Source: Aculops lycopersici | Lineage: Eukaryota > Arthropoda > Arachnida > Trombidiformes > Eriophyidae | Length of the DNA: 64,000 bases | Reading direction: 5' to 3' | NCBI GenBank assembly: GCA_015350385.1 | Contig: WNKI01000001.1 | Coordinates: 11,037,302-11,101,301 of the forward strand | Shown here: positions 32,425 to 43,758 of the stretch, piece after piece | How positions within the stretch are numbered: position 1 is the stretch's first letter | Layout of the letters: each line of letters begins with the position of its first letter | Translations under genes and position numbers: made by a program | Notes under the pieces: model-generated | The model's input: only the letters and a program-made list of their open reading frames with translations | Database searches by the model: none | What the model was told of the DNA's origin: nothing

Positions 32425-35400
32425 GTTTAGTGGAGCATAACTTACGGAATCAAAGGAAAAGAAAGCATGCGAAGAATTGAATTAAATTAAATCAAATCAA
32501 ATGGAACGGAACGGAACGGAATAGAATAGAACCACCACTTTGCTTCCATCTTGTTTGGCCGAAAGTCTCCTTGAGTTGGTCAGAGGAATTTCCTCTAGCT
32601 GGAGCTGAATCTAAGTCTGAATCGAGAGGGAGGGAGAGGGAGAGAGAGAGCGAGCGAGAAAGAGCGATGGATTTGTCACTTGAAGGTAACAGACACAACA
32701 ACTCGGCGCAGGTGTAGCGCTCAATTACAAAATGAGTAGCCCACGAGAAGCGAATTAGCAGGAGAAAAAAGGAGTCACCTTTCTAGTTGTATGTTGTAGT
32801 CGTCTCGTTTGGCTGTAGCTGTAGCTGTAGCTGCATCTGCTGCTACTGCTGCTGCTCATCGCCTCACAATCTTATCTTGTCTTTTCTTGTCGCCAGTTTG
32901 CTGTCTTTCGGATTTGGATTTGGATTCGGACTCGGCAAAAAGAGAGAGATAGAGAATGAAGCTTGGCGTCGAGTGTCGCAAGTGCAGTTTCATTGAAGCG
33001 AGCGAGTAACGCTCGCGACAGCAACAACTACCACGACGCAGACTACGAAGATGACGACAACGACACAAGCGGCGGCGGCGGCTAAGCACAAAGGATTCGC
33101 TTATAGGACGCTGCGGCCACAATGTTCATTTCGGCTCGTTTCATCTCATCGCATCTCTTTTCGGTGCGCCGTATCTTGTTTCGTTCGACTAGCTAGCCAG
33201 TGGGTCGCTTGGCAGAGCGAGCGAGCGAGCGAGTTAGCAAGCGTGAGCAAAGTGGGCGAGCAACTAGACGAGACCAATGTTGCCACGCGAATTCGTCGCC
33301 CTATATAATGCATTTATCTGGTGGAAGTTGAGCTGCAGTCAGCCGGACGTTTGGCCTGCAGCTCACGTTTGCTTTGCTTCGCTACATGTTCTCGGCTCAC
33401 TCTTTCAACTAAACTCGGCGCCAACTCAAACTTTACCTGTAACTTCAACTCCAACTCCAACTCAAACTGCAAACTCATCTGCCAGAGAAAAGGGCAGCGG
33501 CGCGAAAGAGTTGAGAATGCGGCAACAATTCGCTCACCTGGAGACTAAAACCGAACTCTGACTAAACTGAACTCTAGTTGTTATTTCTCCCCGAGTTTCA
33601 GTTCCCGTCGAGCAGTCGGAATTTGGTTTGCTCTCTTTCTCTTTCCGAGAGCAAACTAAGCGTCTCCTCCTCATCCATCCCATTTGCTCGCCCATTTGTC
33701 GTGGCCGCCGCCGTCGTTTCCGTGCGAGAGGAAGCTGGCCAGCCGCTCAGCGCGGGGGGCAAACTAAAGCTTCTCATGGTTTCTCATTCTAGCTCGCGAG
33801 TGCGTCTATTCTTTCCGAGTTCGAAACTAGAGACCACAGCGACAGACTAAGAAGAGAGAGAGAGAGAGAGAGAAAGACGCAACTAGAGACTGGAAACTCA
33901 ATGCCTTGGCTTAGCTCGAGTGACGACAACCACAAGCACCACGAGACCAGCAACTCGACTAGCTGGCCCCAGTGAGGATTTGCGCCGACAACACCGACGG
34001 CCACGAGAGCGAGCGAGCGAGCGAGCGAACCAACGATAGAAAGAGCAACGGGCAGCAATCCGAAAGCAGTCCGACTGGCGAGATCGTAAAATTTTCCCTG
34101 AATTTTCGGGCGAAACAATTTTATTGTCTAATCGCTCAGCTGGCGGTCACTTTGTTGGTTTGGTTTGGTTTGCGTTGACGTTGACGCTGACGCTGAAGTT
34201 GGCGCTAGCGTTAGAACCAAAGTTAGAGTCAACGTTACTTCCTTTGGTTTCCAGTGGCCAGCTCGCCGGTTGCTCTTGGTTCACTTTGGTTTCCCCATTC
34301 GCTCACTTGGATTGGATGGGATTTAGTTTAGATCAGTTTGGTCTGGTTTTTGGTGGCATGTTGTCTCGTTGGCAAATTGCACAATAACTCCTGCTTATAG
34401 GCGGCCACTTGTGCCGCGCGCCGCAAGCTGTCATCGGCTCTGTCCATCTAATCCAATTGCTCGCTCGCTGCGCTCCAAATTGAGGCGAGGGAATTCGGGT
34501 GCGCGAGAGTTTGCCGGTTGCGCATTTCGAATTGCGCTTCTCGGTTCGCGGACCAGAGCGGCGGTTGCGCTTTGGGTCCCTTCTCGCTCGTCTGACTCGC
34601 CAACTCGAACTAAAACTCAGGGCTCAAGCGAGAGTGACCATTGTGGCCCAAAAGTGGCGCAGTCGTTGTGCCTCTCCTTTTTGTTCTCCTCTCTCTTTCT
34701 CTCACTCGCTGATGCTCCGCAAGCTTGCGAGTCCAGTTGGCCAATTTGGTCGTAAAATTGTGTATATCATAAAACTGTGAACCAAGTTGCACGTATTGCA
34801 TTAGCGTCGCCGGTTTCGCTTTCAGTCTCCTGTTCTCCTGGTTTTCTGTCAGCCGCTTGGTCTCGTTTCAAAGAGAGAGAGAGAGAGAGAGAGCAACCGA
34901 GCGACGACTTGACCGGCGAGCTGGTTGGCCGGCCACTCCGCCTCTACACGTCCATAGAGTCGACCGGTCGACAACCCGACGACGAGGCCAGAACTCGGGC
35001 CCCAAAGTTGCGCCACTCGCCTCCAGCGAGACACATGCGCATCCAATGCAGTCGAGTGTGCGATGTTGGCGCGCGAGAGGCAAAATATTTCGGTGGGAAT
35101 CGGCGAGCTGGAGTCTGGCGAATGCAAAACATGTTGTGCACTTTGCATTTGTTGTGCTTAATAAAGAAACCGAGTTGCATCAGTTTTCTCCCCCGCGAGT
35201 CGCTCGCATCTGATACTGCGACTCGCTGCTCGCAACTCGTCGCCTCGAGCCGCGAAAGTTGCTCGCTTGTACAAGTGGACAGCTGTGCTATAGTGGCAAG
35301 CTAACATCTTGTTGCAGACTTGATGCGCTGCACTCACTCAGCTTCTCCGTATTCAGATGCTGCTGATGTCGGAGGCTACGGCGGTGGCAATGGCGCCACT

Positions 35401-35721
35401 TGCAAGTTGCCACGACCACGACAACCAAGGCGACGTCGACCAAGAGAGCAACCGAAATAGAGACAGCGACAGAGACATGGAAACAGAAAACTTTGAGCGA
35501 CTTCCAAGACCACGAGGCGAACGACAAGGGCCTTTTTTCTCGCTGTGAGAGAGAAATAGAAACAGAAACAGAAAGAGGAAGATAGAGAGAGAGAGAGAAT
35601 CAGAAACTCTAGCTGCTGCTGCTGCGGCGGTGGCGGCAACCTAGAGAGCTTTTTGGATTTTATGACTTTTGGCGGATGGATAGCAGCGAGGGCAGCAGCA
35701 GCAGCTATACTGCGGCCGACT

Positions 35722-35755
<34 letters not shown>

Positions 35756-36565
35756 AATAAGTTTTCTACTTTTTACACGCTGGCTTTTAGCTTCTGACGC
35801 CAACCAGTCGAGCTGGCGGCGTCGCCGACGCCGCCAACTGCAACTAAATGCAACTGGCTGCAGCTCGGCGAGATCGAGATCAAGTCTCTGGAGTTGGAGC
35901 TTGAGTTCGAAGTTCGAAGTGAGCATTAGCTAGCTCGCAAGTGAACAGGCGGCCAAAAGTTGGAGTCGCTAATTTCTCTCTCTCTCTCTCTCTCTTTCTA
36001 CTCTGCTGTCGCTGCAACATGAACAACAACAAGAAGAGCAGCATCAACAACCGGAGCAACAGGAGAAACGGCAGCAGCTCGGCATCGAGATGGAAAACAA
36101 CTCGCGCGCAAGCCCATGGCCAAAGTGGTTTTCGTTTGCTTGTTTCCATCTCTATTTCCCTCTCCCTCGCTGCTTTTGCCTGAACGCAGACGCCGCCGCT
36201 GTTACTTACACCGAGGCAAAGACCAAGCAGTGGAGCAAGTTGGTGGACTGGTGAACGGATCGAACAACACTCAACAGGTAAAGTGAGCATCCATATGATG
36301 GATTTGGCAGCTTGAAATCAAAGACTCCACACGGCCAACTCCTTCGCTCTCCCTTTTTCCTCCCTCTTCTTTTCCGCCGAAAAAACAACTGAGTATTGAT
36401 TGAATCAATCGGTGATCTGATTAGAATTCTCGTTGAGACGGAATGTCTATAGATTGATGAAGTCGCGCTAGAGGAGAAGAATTTGAGCTAAAAAGAAGAA
36501 GAGTAGAGTTATAATTGATAGAGTTTCAATAAGGAGAATGGAATACTCTCCTCCCTTTTAGTTGT
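32425..36565. other. Convergent Abd-B/PlexA intergenic region
   Basis: Presumed 3' flanks of Abd-B and PlexA. Simple GA/CT runs, a (GAC)n tract at 35.72 kb, and AATAAA at 35160-35165. No conserved ORF was recognised; long frames around 34.8-35.3 kb show no domain. Confidence 0.45.
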
Positions 36566-36571
36566 TTTATT
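36566..36571 (-). terminator. Candidate PlexA poly(A) signal
   Basis: TTTATT on the plus strand (AATAAA on the minus), about 100 nt downstream of the PlexA stop codon. Confidence 0.5.
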
Positions 36572-36672
36572 GCCTACTGGTTTAGTCAGTCGAATGGAAG
36601 ATGCCTTGAAGAGTGGAATACACTTCGCACTCTCTTCAACACAAACACAGAATCACAAACGCAAACGCAGTT

Positions 36673-37178
36673 TCACGTTATCGGCGTATTCATGATGAGC
36701 ATCGTTTGTCTCAACTTGGCCGCCAACTTGAACTTCCGGCCGAACTCGTCCTCATCGAGATTCATCAAAAGCTGCTCCTGGTACTTCATTGCATATTTAA
36801 ACAGCTCGTGCAGCGAGACGTTGTTGTTGAATTCGTGCGCGTGTTGGCGCGACTCCTCGGCAAGCATCGCGTTCATGTCGTACTCGTTGATTGGTGGCAT
36901 CATTGCGATCTCGTTATAGTATCGCTCGACCCAATCCTTGTAAATGGGCAAATCCTTTGCGTATAACAGCTTGCTACTTGGCGAATCCTTGCCCAAACGA
37001 TGCTCGCTCGTTGAACAAGCGTCCATAAAAGTTTGAGCCACAACCGACAGGCAGGAGTCGACAATGTTGGACTTGTTGATGTCAAAGACAAAGTTTGGAT
37101 TCTTGATTAGGTTAACCCAGAACCTCAGCGGCAAACTGTTCGACTTCCAAGTGTGAACCACCTCGGGATCGGTGATAC
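36673..37178 (-). CDS. PlexA: Plexin A, last coding exon (C-terminal GAP segment)
   Basis: The final coding exon of the plexin begins after an AG acceptor at 37180-37179 and ends with a TGA at 36673-36675. The split codon GGT joins it to the preceding exon and gives HGITDPEVVHTWKSN, which matches the conserved plexin sequence at this point. LPLRFWVNLIKNP carries the arginine (about residue 1941) equivalent to the second catalytic arginine of the plexin GAP domain. VDSCLSVVAQTFMDACSTS and HRLGKDSPSSKLLYAKDLP are near-invariant plexin blocks. The C-terminus reads NTPIT. A candidate poly(A) signal lies about 100 nt downstream. Confidence 0.92.
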
Positions 37179-37991
37179 CTGTTGATTTGCATATGGTTGC
37201 GGCGCCAGGTTAATAGTCGCGTACAGGTGGTGGTTGCGTAACGGTCCAAAAGACGTAACGTGACCAGTAGGTCGAGTCCGAGTAGCGCGCAAGTTCAAGT
37301 TTAAGTTCAAGTCCACGCGCCAGTATAGCATTCAGGTGAGAATGAGCCAGAGGCGCCCATTGTTTGAGTGGTCCAATCCAAGTGGCGATTAAGTGAGTTG
37401 TAAATTAAGCCGCGTCAGTGGCGGCGGTGGCAACAAGATGTAAGTAGGAAGAGGATAAGAAGCGTTTGGAAGTGATAAAAATGTTGCAGGTTGAAGGTTA
37501 GTTAATGAGTCGCCCAAACGTTAAGAGTAGAAGAAGAAGAGAGTTGACTGCTAGTTACTCAGTCAGTCGCTCAGTTACTTAGCTCCCTTTGCTTTGGCCG
37601 CAACAACAGCCAGTCTTTCGAGTCATCGTAGGAGTCAATAGCTCGCTATCAACAACAGTGCATCTCATTCAATTGCTAGAGGCAATAAAGTGCCTCTGCT
37701 ATAGCTATTGCCGCTGTAGCAAGTTGAATAAACTAAAACACCGAGGCTTCAATGGCCGGCCATCCAGTTAGCTGGCTAGCTAGCTGGCTAGAGGCGACTC
37801 TTGAGCAAAGGAAGGCTAAAGAGAGAGGCCAATACAAACAACAAAGTCAACTGTGTGTGTGTGTTGGCTGTTGCTTCAGTTAGATGTTTCACTTCAAGTC
37901 GAGACTTTTCCACTGCCTAGTGTTTCAACGATACCAAGCCAAGGCGCCAAATGAAATGAGCAGTAGCTGATGATTAGTGCAATAAACTTAC
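37179..37991 (-). other. PlexA intron
   Basis: An 813-bp intron with GTAAGT donor and CAG acceptor on the minus strand, phase 1. Total coding length across it is 6273 nt, an exact multiple of three. No feature was seen inside. Confidence 0.88.
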
Positions 37992-40900
37992 CGTGACCGC
38001 GCGCTTGGTCGTCCAAGAAGTCGAACATGTACTTGATTGCGATTGGTAATGATGATGTTAAACGGGCTGTACTAAAGATTGTTTCGAAGAGATCGTCCAC
38101 AAAACGTTGCAAAGTTCCCTTGGTGGCCAAGAGGCGAGTTAAATAGATTTCACTGACCATCTTGCCAGATCGCTCGCCGTCCCTATAATCGTGGTTATCA
38201 TGATGCCTAACCAAATGCCAATACTTGAAACCTGGCGCATGATGATCGGCTGCCTCGAAATCTCCATAGCCATTGGCGGTTGTTCCATTGCCGGTTAGTG
38301 GCGAGGTTGGCCGGCTACTTAGCGTTGAGGCAAGCGACTTTCCGAAGCCAAGGTGGCTGAGTGTTTCGTAGCGATGCTTGTCGGAGGAGTTTGAGTTGCC
38401 ATTAGCCTGCTGGTGGTGAGGGTTGTGGTGTCCATTGGCCATCGACGACAGGTCGTATAGGGATGTTTGTTTAGTCACCAAACTGAGACTTGCGTTATCG
38501 GGAACACGATAATGGGCTAAAGTGTTCAGGCGTTTCCAATATCCCTCTAACTTTGTACTATGATCCTCATCTGACATCAACACACGCGTTGTTGCCGAGG
38601 CTCGCCATTCTAAATCCAAATTCTCTCTAGAGGGTCGCTGCGAGTAGGGGGTGCTCTTGTAAATGGCATCAATTGCTTTGTCTTTAACCTGGCTAATTGT
38701 ATCACAGTCGAGAACTTTTACGGGAATCTCTAGCACATTCTCTGTCTGTTGCAAATTTGGATCAACGCCAGACAAGTAGGCCGTTTGGGGCGAAATGCTA
38801 ACATGAACAGTCAGTGGCTTATAATCCACCGATTGGCGAATCAACTTTTCCTCGCTAAGCGAACATCGAGCCTCGCTTGTAATTACATCCACTGGGCCCT
38901 TGTTGACCTGATGTTTTATGGCTTGATACAATAGAAATAGTGGCTCGCCGGCGCATTCGCGTAGGAACTTGTACAATAGGAATGTGAACCACGAGGACAG
39001 CATTCGCTCGGCCACCGACTCCGTGCGTCTCAATAAAAGTTTTGGATGCGATCTACTCTCCATACTTTTCTCAATCAAATTTGCCAATAGAGTCTTTAGT
39101 ATGTCCGTGCAATACTCCATTCGATTCTGTAGGGTTACCATAATGAGCGAGGCAACGTTCACTCTATCGCGCATTGAAAAGTACCTGTTAGATTCAAGAG
39201 TTCTAATGAACAATAGTAGGAAGGTTTTGTTGAGTATCAGCTGATTAAATAACGCCAATCCCTTCTCAAAATTTGGCCTAATCTCGGGATCAACTTGCAT
39301 CTCACTGAGCACTGGGTGGTCATGATTATTAGGAAATAATACTTTCATTGCGTAAATACGGTAGTCCAGGTAGGGGATTCCTCCGTGCTCTAGGTCGTCC
39401 GTGAGATCAGTCATTTCAGTTTGCAACTCGGTAAAGGCTTGCTTCGCTTCACTGGCCACCTTCATCTCAAGTACATCCATTTGCTCCTGCATGGTCTTAA
39501 CAACTCGGCTACTCTCGCTCGCCTTTCGCCGGTAGGCAATTAGAATGAGCACCACCACTAGCATTAGAATACAAGCTCCAGTTATAAGCATGAACAGTAC
39601 ACCTTTTGGTAGTAAACTCGCCAAGCCTTCGTAGGAGTCGTAGCTAATCTTTCCAATGGTGAAATTTAACGACTTTCCAACTGTCACCACAACATCGGGT
39701 AGCTGATTTCCGTCCAATTGGCCGCGCCAATTTAGCGCCTCCGGTTGACTTGGTGGCGGCTTACAGGTGAGCTGAGTCCGGCTAAGTGAGGTGACAACAC
39801 AAGACTCTCTGCCGATACGCACGGCAATGTCATTTTCCGAAGACGCCATGTCCAGGTTACTCCCATTGATTGTCAGGTAGTCGCTCTTGTAAAACTTTAC
39901 CTCCTCTGGAAACGGCTTGTACTCTGGATTGGAGTACATGAGGAACATGGGCAAGGGGTTCTGACGACGAGTTGTTAAATGGTGAACACTCTCCACATTG
40001 TCCATGAAAAATCCATAGTCCAGCTCGACGGGATCCTCGGGTCTCAACCTAAGTGGGCGTATCTTTTCATCGGGAACATAGGGACTCGAGCAGCTCATGT
40101 CGGTGGCGTTGACCTTATCACAGGAGCCATTGTACTTTTGTCCATCGACGGTGACGTAAAATATTGGATTCATGACGCAAAAGAAACCCTTACCCTTGAC
40201 GTGCACCTGAATGCCGCCCGCCGGGATGCCCCTTGGTCGTGCATACTCGTTGCGCGCAAAGGGAATCGACTGAAGTGAGGTGACCACATCCACTTCCGGA
40301 TCGTCGCAATAGAGGAAGTTGTGGCCACCGAAAACTCGCTCGGCGTTGTCGAATTTGACCAGCACCCGCTGATATCCGGGCTCGGCGGCACTTGTTATGC
40401 AAGCAATCTTGTTACTAATCCTGCTTATAATGTGACACGACGAATCGCCAGCAAACACCTCAGCCCTAGATCCAGCGTCTAAATCTAATCCGTGAATAGT
40501 GAGTGTGGTGCCGCCTGATTTTGGTCCCTTGGCTGGAGCAATCTGAGTTATGTGGGGACTAACAAAGCTAAACTTCTGGGCTGATCTGGTGACATAATCA
40601 TTGGTGACTCGCACTGATATTATTCCAGTTAGTGTGCTTCCAGGCATAATGTTCTGGAAAGTACTATTGACAGGTTGCGTTAGTTGACAGGTGATCTGAG
40701 ATGTTCGTATGTAGAGTTCTCGAAATGGAACGCATCCTATTTCACCTAGCTTGACATCGTCCATCGATAACTCCAAACTAACGCCATCTTGGATGTCCTC
40801 AAATTGTCTTCCCAAATTAATACCCTTGATGGTAATATTAGTTCCGCCCTCGTGGGGTCCGGACATTGGTTCGAAGGTTAATATCTGAGGATTTGGACAA

Positions 40901-43758
40901 GTGTTATGGCTTTTGAGTAGGGAGGTTTCCGCACAGTGATCTTTGTATTGGCATGAATTTGCATCCTTACACCAACCACAGTTATACTTGCTAGGCAACT
41001 CCAGACAGAAACCACAATTATCCGCCATGGATGAACATTGGTAGACTAGAATATGAATGCCATTTGGATTGTCCAAAGATTTGTTATTATCCCAGATGAT
41101 TGCGAAGGAAGCGGTGATATTTGGCGCAAGACTTGTGTAGGTAAACTCCATTGCATCACAGAATACTAATTCACCCAGCAGTTGAGCATTAACCTGTCGT
41201 ACTCGACCCTCGACGTTGAATTGACAAGCGAATCGGGTAGACGCAATAACCGGTGCGATCTCATGAACACTAACGGTAATCTTCCTCGCCAATCCAGCCG
41301 GAACTAATATCTCAGATTGCATATCTGGCAAGTCAATTCTTGGACAAAATTTGGGCCCCGAACGATAACTTGTTCCCTTTTGCTTCACACCTGTAACCAG
41401 CAAGTCACCTCGACAATTTTCCCCTGTATCATGGGTACAACGATGGCCTGTGACACACCAATCACAGGGATAGGGACTCGAAACACATTCAGTGCAAGTT
41501 GTATAGGAGCTACAGTCGAAGAAGGTGAAGTTTGTTGCCGTAAAGTCGGGACCTGATTGCATACGAACTGCTAGCTTAGCGACCAAGTCGTGCTTTTGCG
41601 AACCCATAATCTGAACTGTTTCAGTAGGTGGAGTTGGGCACGAGATGCCTGCAAAAGATCTTGTGGCATTGGTGTACTCTGTTCGCCCATTTGCCGTAAA
41701 CCCACATAAAAATTGACCATCAATAGTAGGCAAGTTCTGGATGGACAATGCTAATGTTCTTGTGGTTGTCTTCTGAATCTGAGCTGGCGAGATACCAGTT
41801 ATGGTTGTACACTTGCCACTACGGTAAGAAAGCCAATACAAACTATCCTGATCGGCACCGGAGCACAGACTCTTAATTGAGCAACGATTCTCCAAGGAAC
41901 ACCAGCCACAATATGGATCTGAAGCACCCAAACATTCACCACATGTCTTGTAGAGATTACACTCCTGTGTCTTGATAAGCGAAACCTTTCTATCGTTCAT
42001 AACATAGATAAAGTCCGCAGTCTTATCCCTTCTATCGAAGCGCATATCTGCATTGATTGGTGTCTTTCTTTGCGGGTCTACAATAATATTTGAGTATTCG
42101 ATCGCAGTTTTTGCATCCTCAATCACAAGTCTTCTTAGTTGACCATTTGAAGTTCCCAGATAGGCTACGGTGAAATCGTTTGTTGGACTAGCGGCAACGG
42201 CGGTCAGGGACACGTTTGTATATTCAATCACAGGACTTGTTTCAATTGGTACCAGACCACTAATGAGAGTATTTGCGTCCATCCCACAGAAGTCGTCGGT
42301 AATTTGCACTTGAGTTGGCTGACATGGTTCAGTTCGGCTTATAAAATCCAAGCCTTGCTCGCCGTTTCCATTAAAGCAATGTTGTATATTTTGAGTGAAT
42401 ATCTGATGTATACTTGGTAGTGCATAGACACATAGGGCTGATTCCTGGCTTGGCTCATTGTAAATATCACGCTTGTCTTTGGATTTTGCAAATGCAACAT
42501 ATAAAACCTCGTCCTGCGGACTAATCCCTAAGGAGGAAGCTAGATTGAGACCAACATTACCAACATAGGCAGCTTGAGCTAGATTATAATCATGGCCGTC
42601 GTCGTTGCGACATATTAGTGGTACCTCGACGTAGGAGTGATAGTTTACGTCCTTTTGACAAACTCTCACCAATTTTGTGATGAAGTTCTTGCTTGTTGTT
42701 GACTTCTTCTGAACTGTAACAAAATATGAGAAACCCTTTGATGAGAATCCATGAATGTAGGTGATGGGAAAACGATCTTTGGCAAGTGAGTTCAAGTTCA
42801 GCTTAGTGCCAGATGCTATGTTACTAGAAGCAAAGTTGAATATTGATTCCGGCGATAGTGACCTACTGCTCACCGCAGGTACTTCTGTATTGTAAGGACC
42901 AAGGCCCGTGTTACTGGCGCCCACGTAGAGAACGTAATTTTGCCGAGTATTGTAGGGTCTTGGTGGGCCGGGCGCAATGAATGCAACCGTCGAGGCAGTT
43001 GGCGAATTAGCTACCACAGATTCATTTGTTGGTATAACGTAATTTGTAATATTATCTAGATTGTGTAGCGCACATGACCCCTGAAACAAAGTACCACAAC
43101 TTATGAGCAAAGGTGGAGTTTGATGGTTGAGTTGATTGCTAGGCGAGTATTGTAATGGTAATGATGTAGGGTTGCTATTAGCTGACTGTTGAATCAAGGA
43201 TTGTGAGTATGGTGACTTGAAATGTTGACTAAGGGCAGAGGTGATTGCTGCTGCTTGAGGGTGATCGGAATCGATTGATGATGATAGCGCTACTATTGCT
43301 GCGGATTGTGGTGATGCTGAAGTTGTGGTTGTAGTTGGAGTATATATAACTAGTGCCTTATTATAATAATTCATCAGCTTCTTTGGAACCGTGGGACAAT
43401 GACGTGTCACCGGACAATCGTAACTATCCAACTCTGGGCCCATATTTGCCTGCGCTTCTAGCTTGAGATCAGGAGAGAGTTGATAAATCCTATTAACAGC
43501 TCCGATATAAACCCGTTTTTGGCCTGATTGTTCATCAATAGTTAAATGTAGTAATTTTTCATCACTTTGCTCATCTTCCCATGAGGCTTGAACGGCATAA
43601 TGTTGTAGTGGATGTATTTGATACAAATTGTTTTGGTTTGTCTGGTGGTGACTTGAATCTATGTTTCTAATTTTGTGATTATGATTGTGACTCCATCCAG
43701 CCGACCCATAGCTGGTCAGCTTGAATGCCAGCAACACCAGCAAGAGGACAACCTGCAT
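37992..43758 (-). CDS. PlexA: Plexin A semaphorin receptor, main coding exon
   Basis: Residues 1-1922 of a predicted 2090-residue single-pass receptor for semaphorins, used in axon guidance and cell motility. The order is: signal peptide (1-20), sema domain (about 60-590), three cysteine-rich PSI modules starting near residues 597, 748 and 906, IPT/TIG repeats from about 950, a transmembrane helix (1386-1409), a cytoplasmic coiled coil, and a GAP domain split by a Rho-binding domain. The GAP block contains FSMRDRVNVASL (R1530/R1532) and KLLLRRTESVAERML. Sequence from FIRTLESNRYFSMRDR onward is closest to plexin A rather than B. The donor GTAAGT at 37991-37986 ends the exon; translation past it reaches a stop at 37894. 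A low-complexity insertion of about 77 residues (140-216) interrupts the sema domain. It is unusual that almost the whole receptor is a single exon. Confidence 0.93.
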
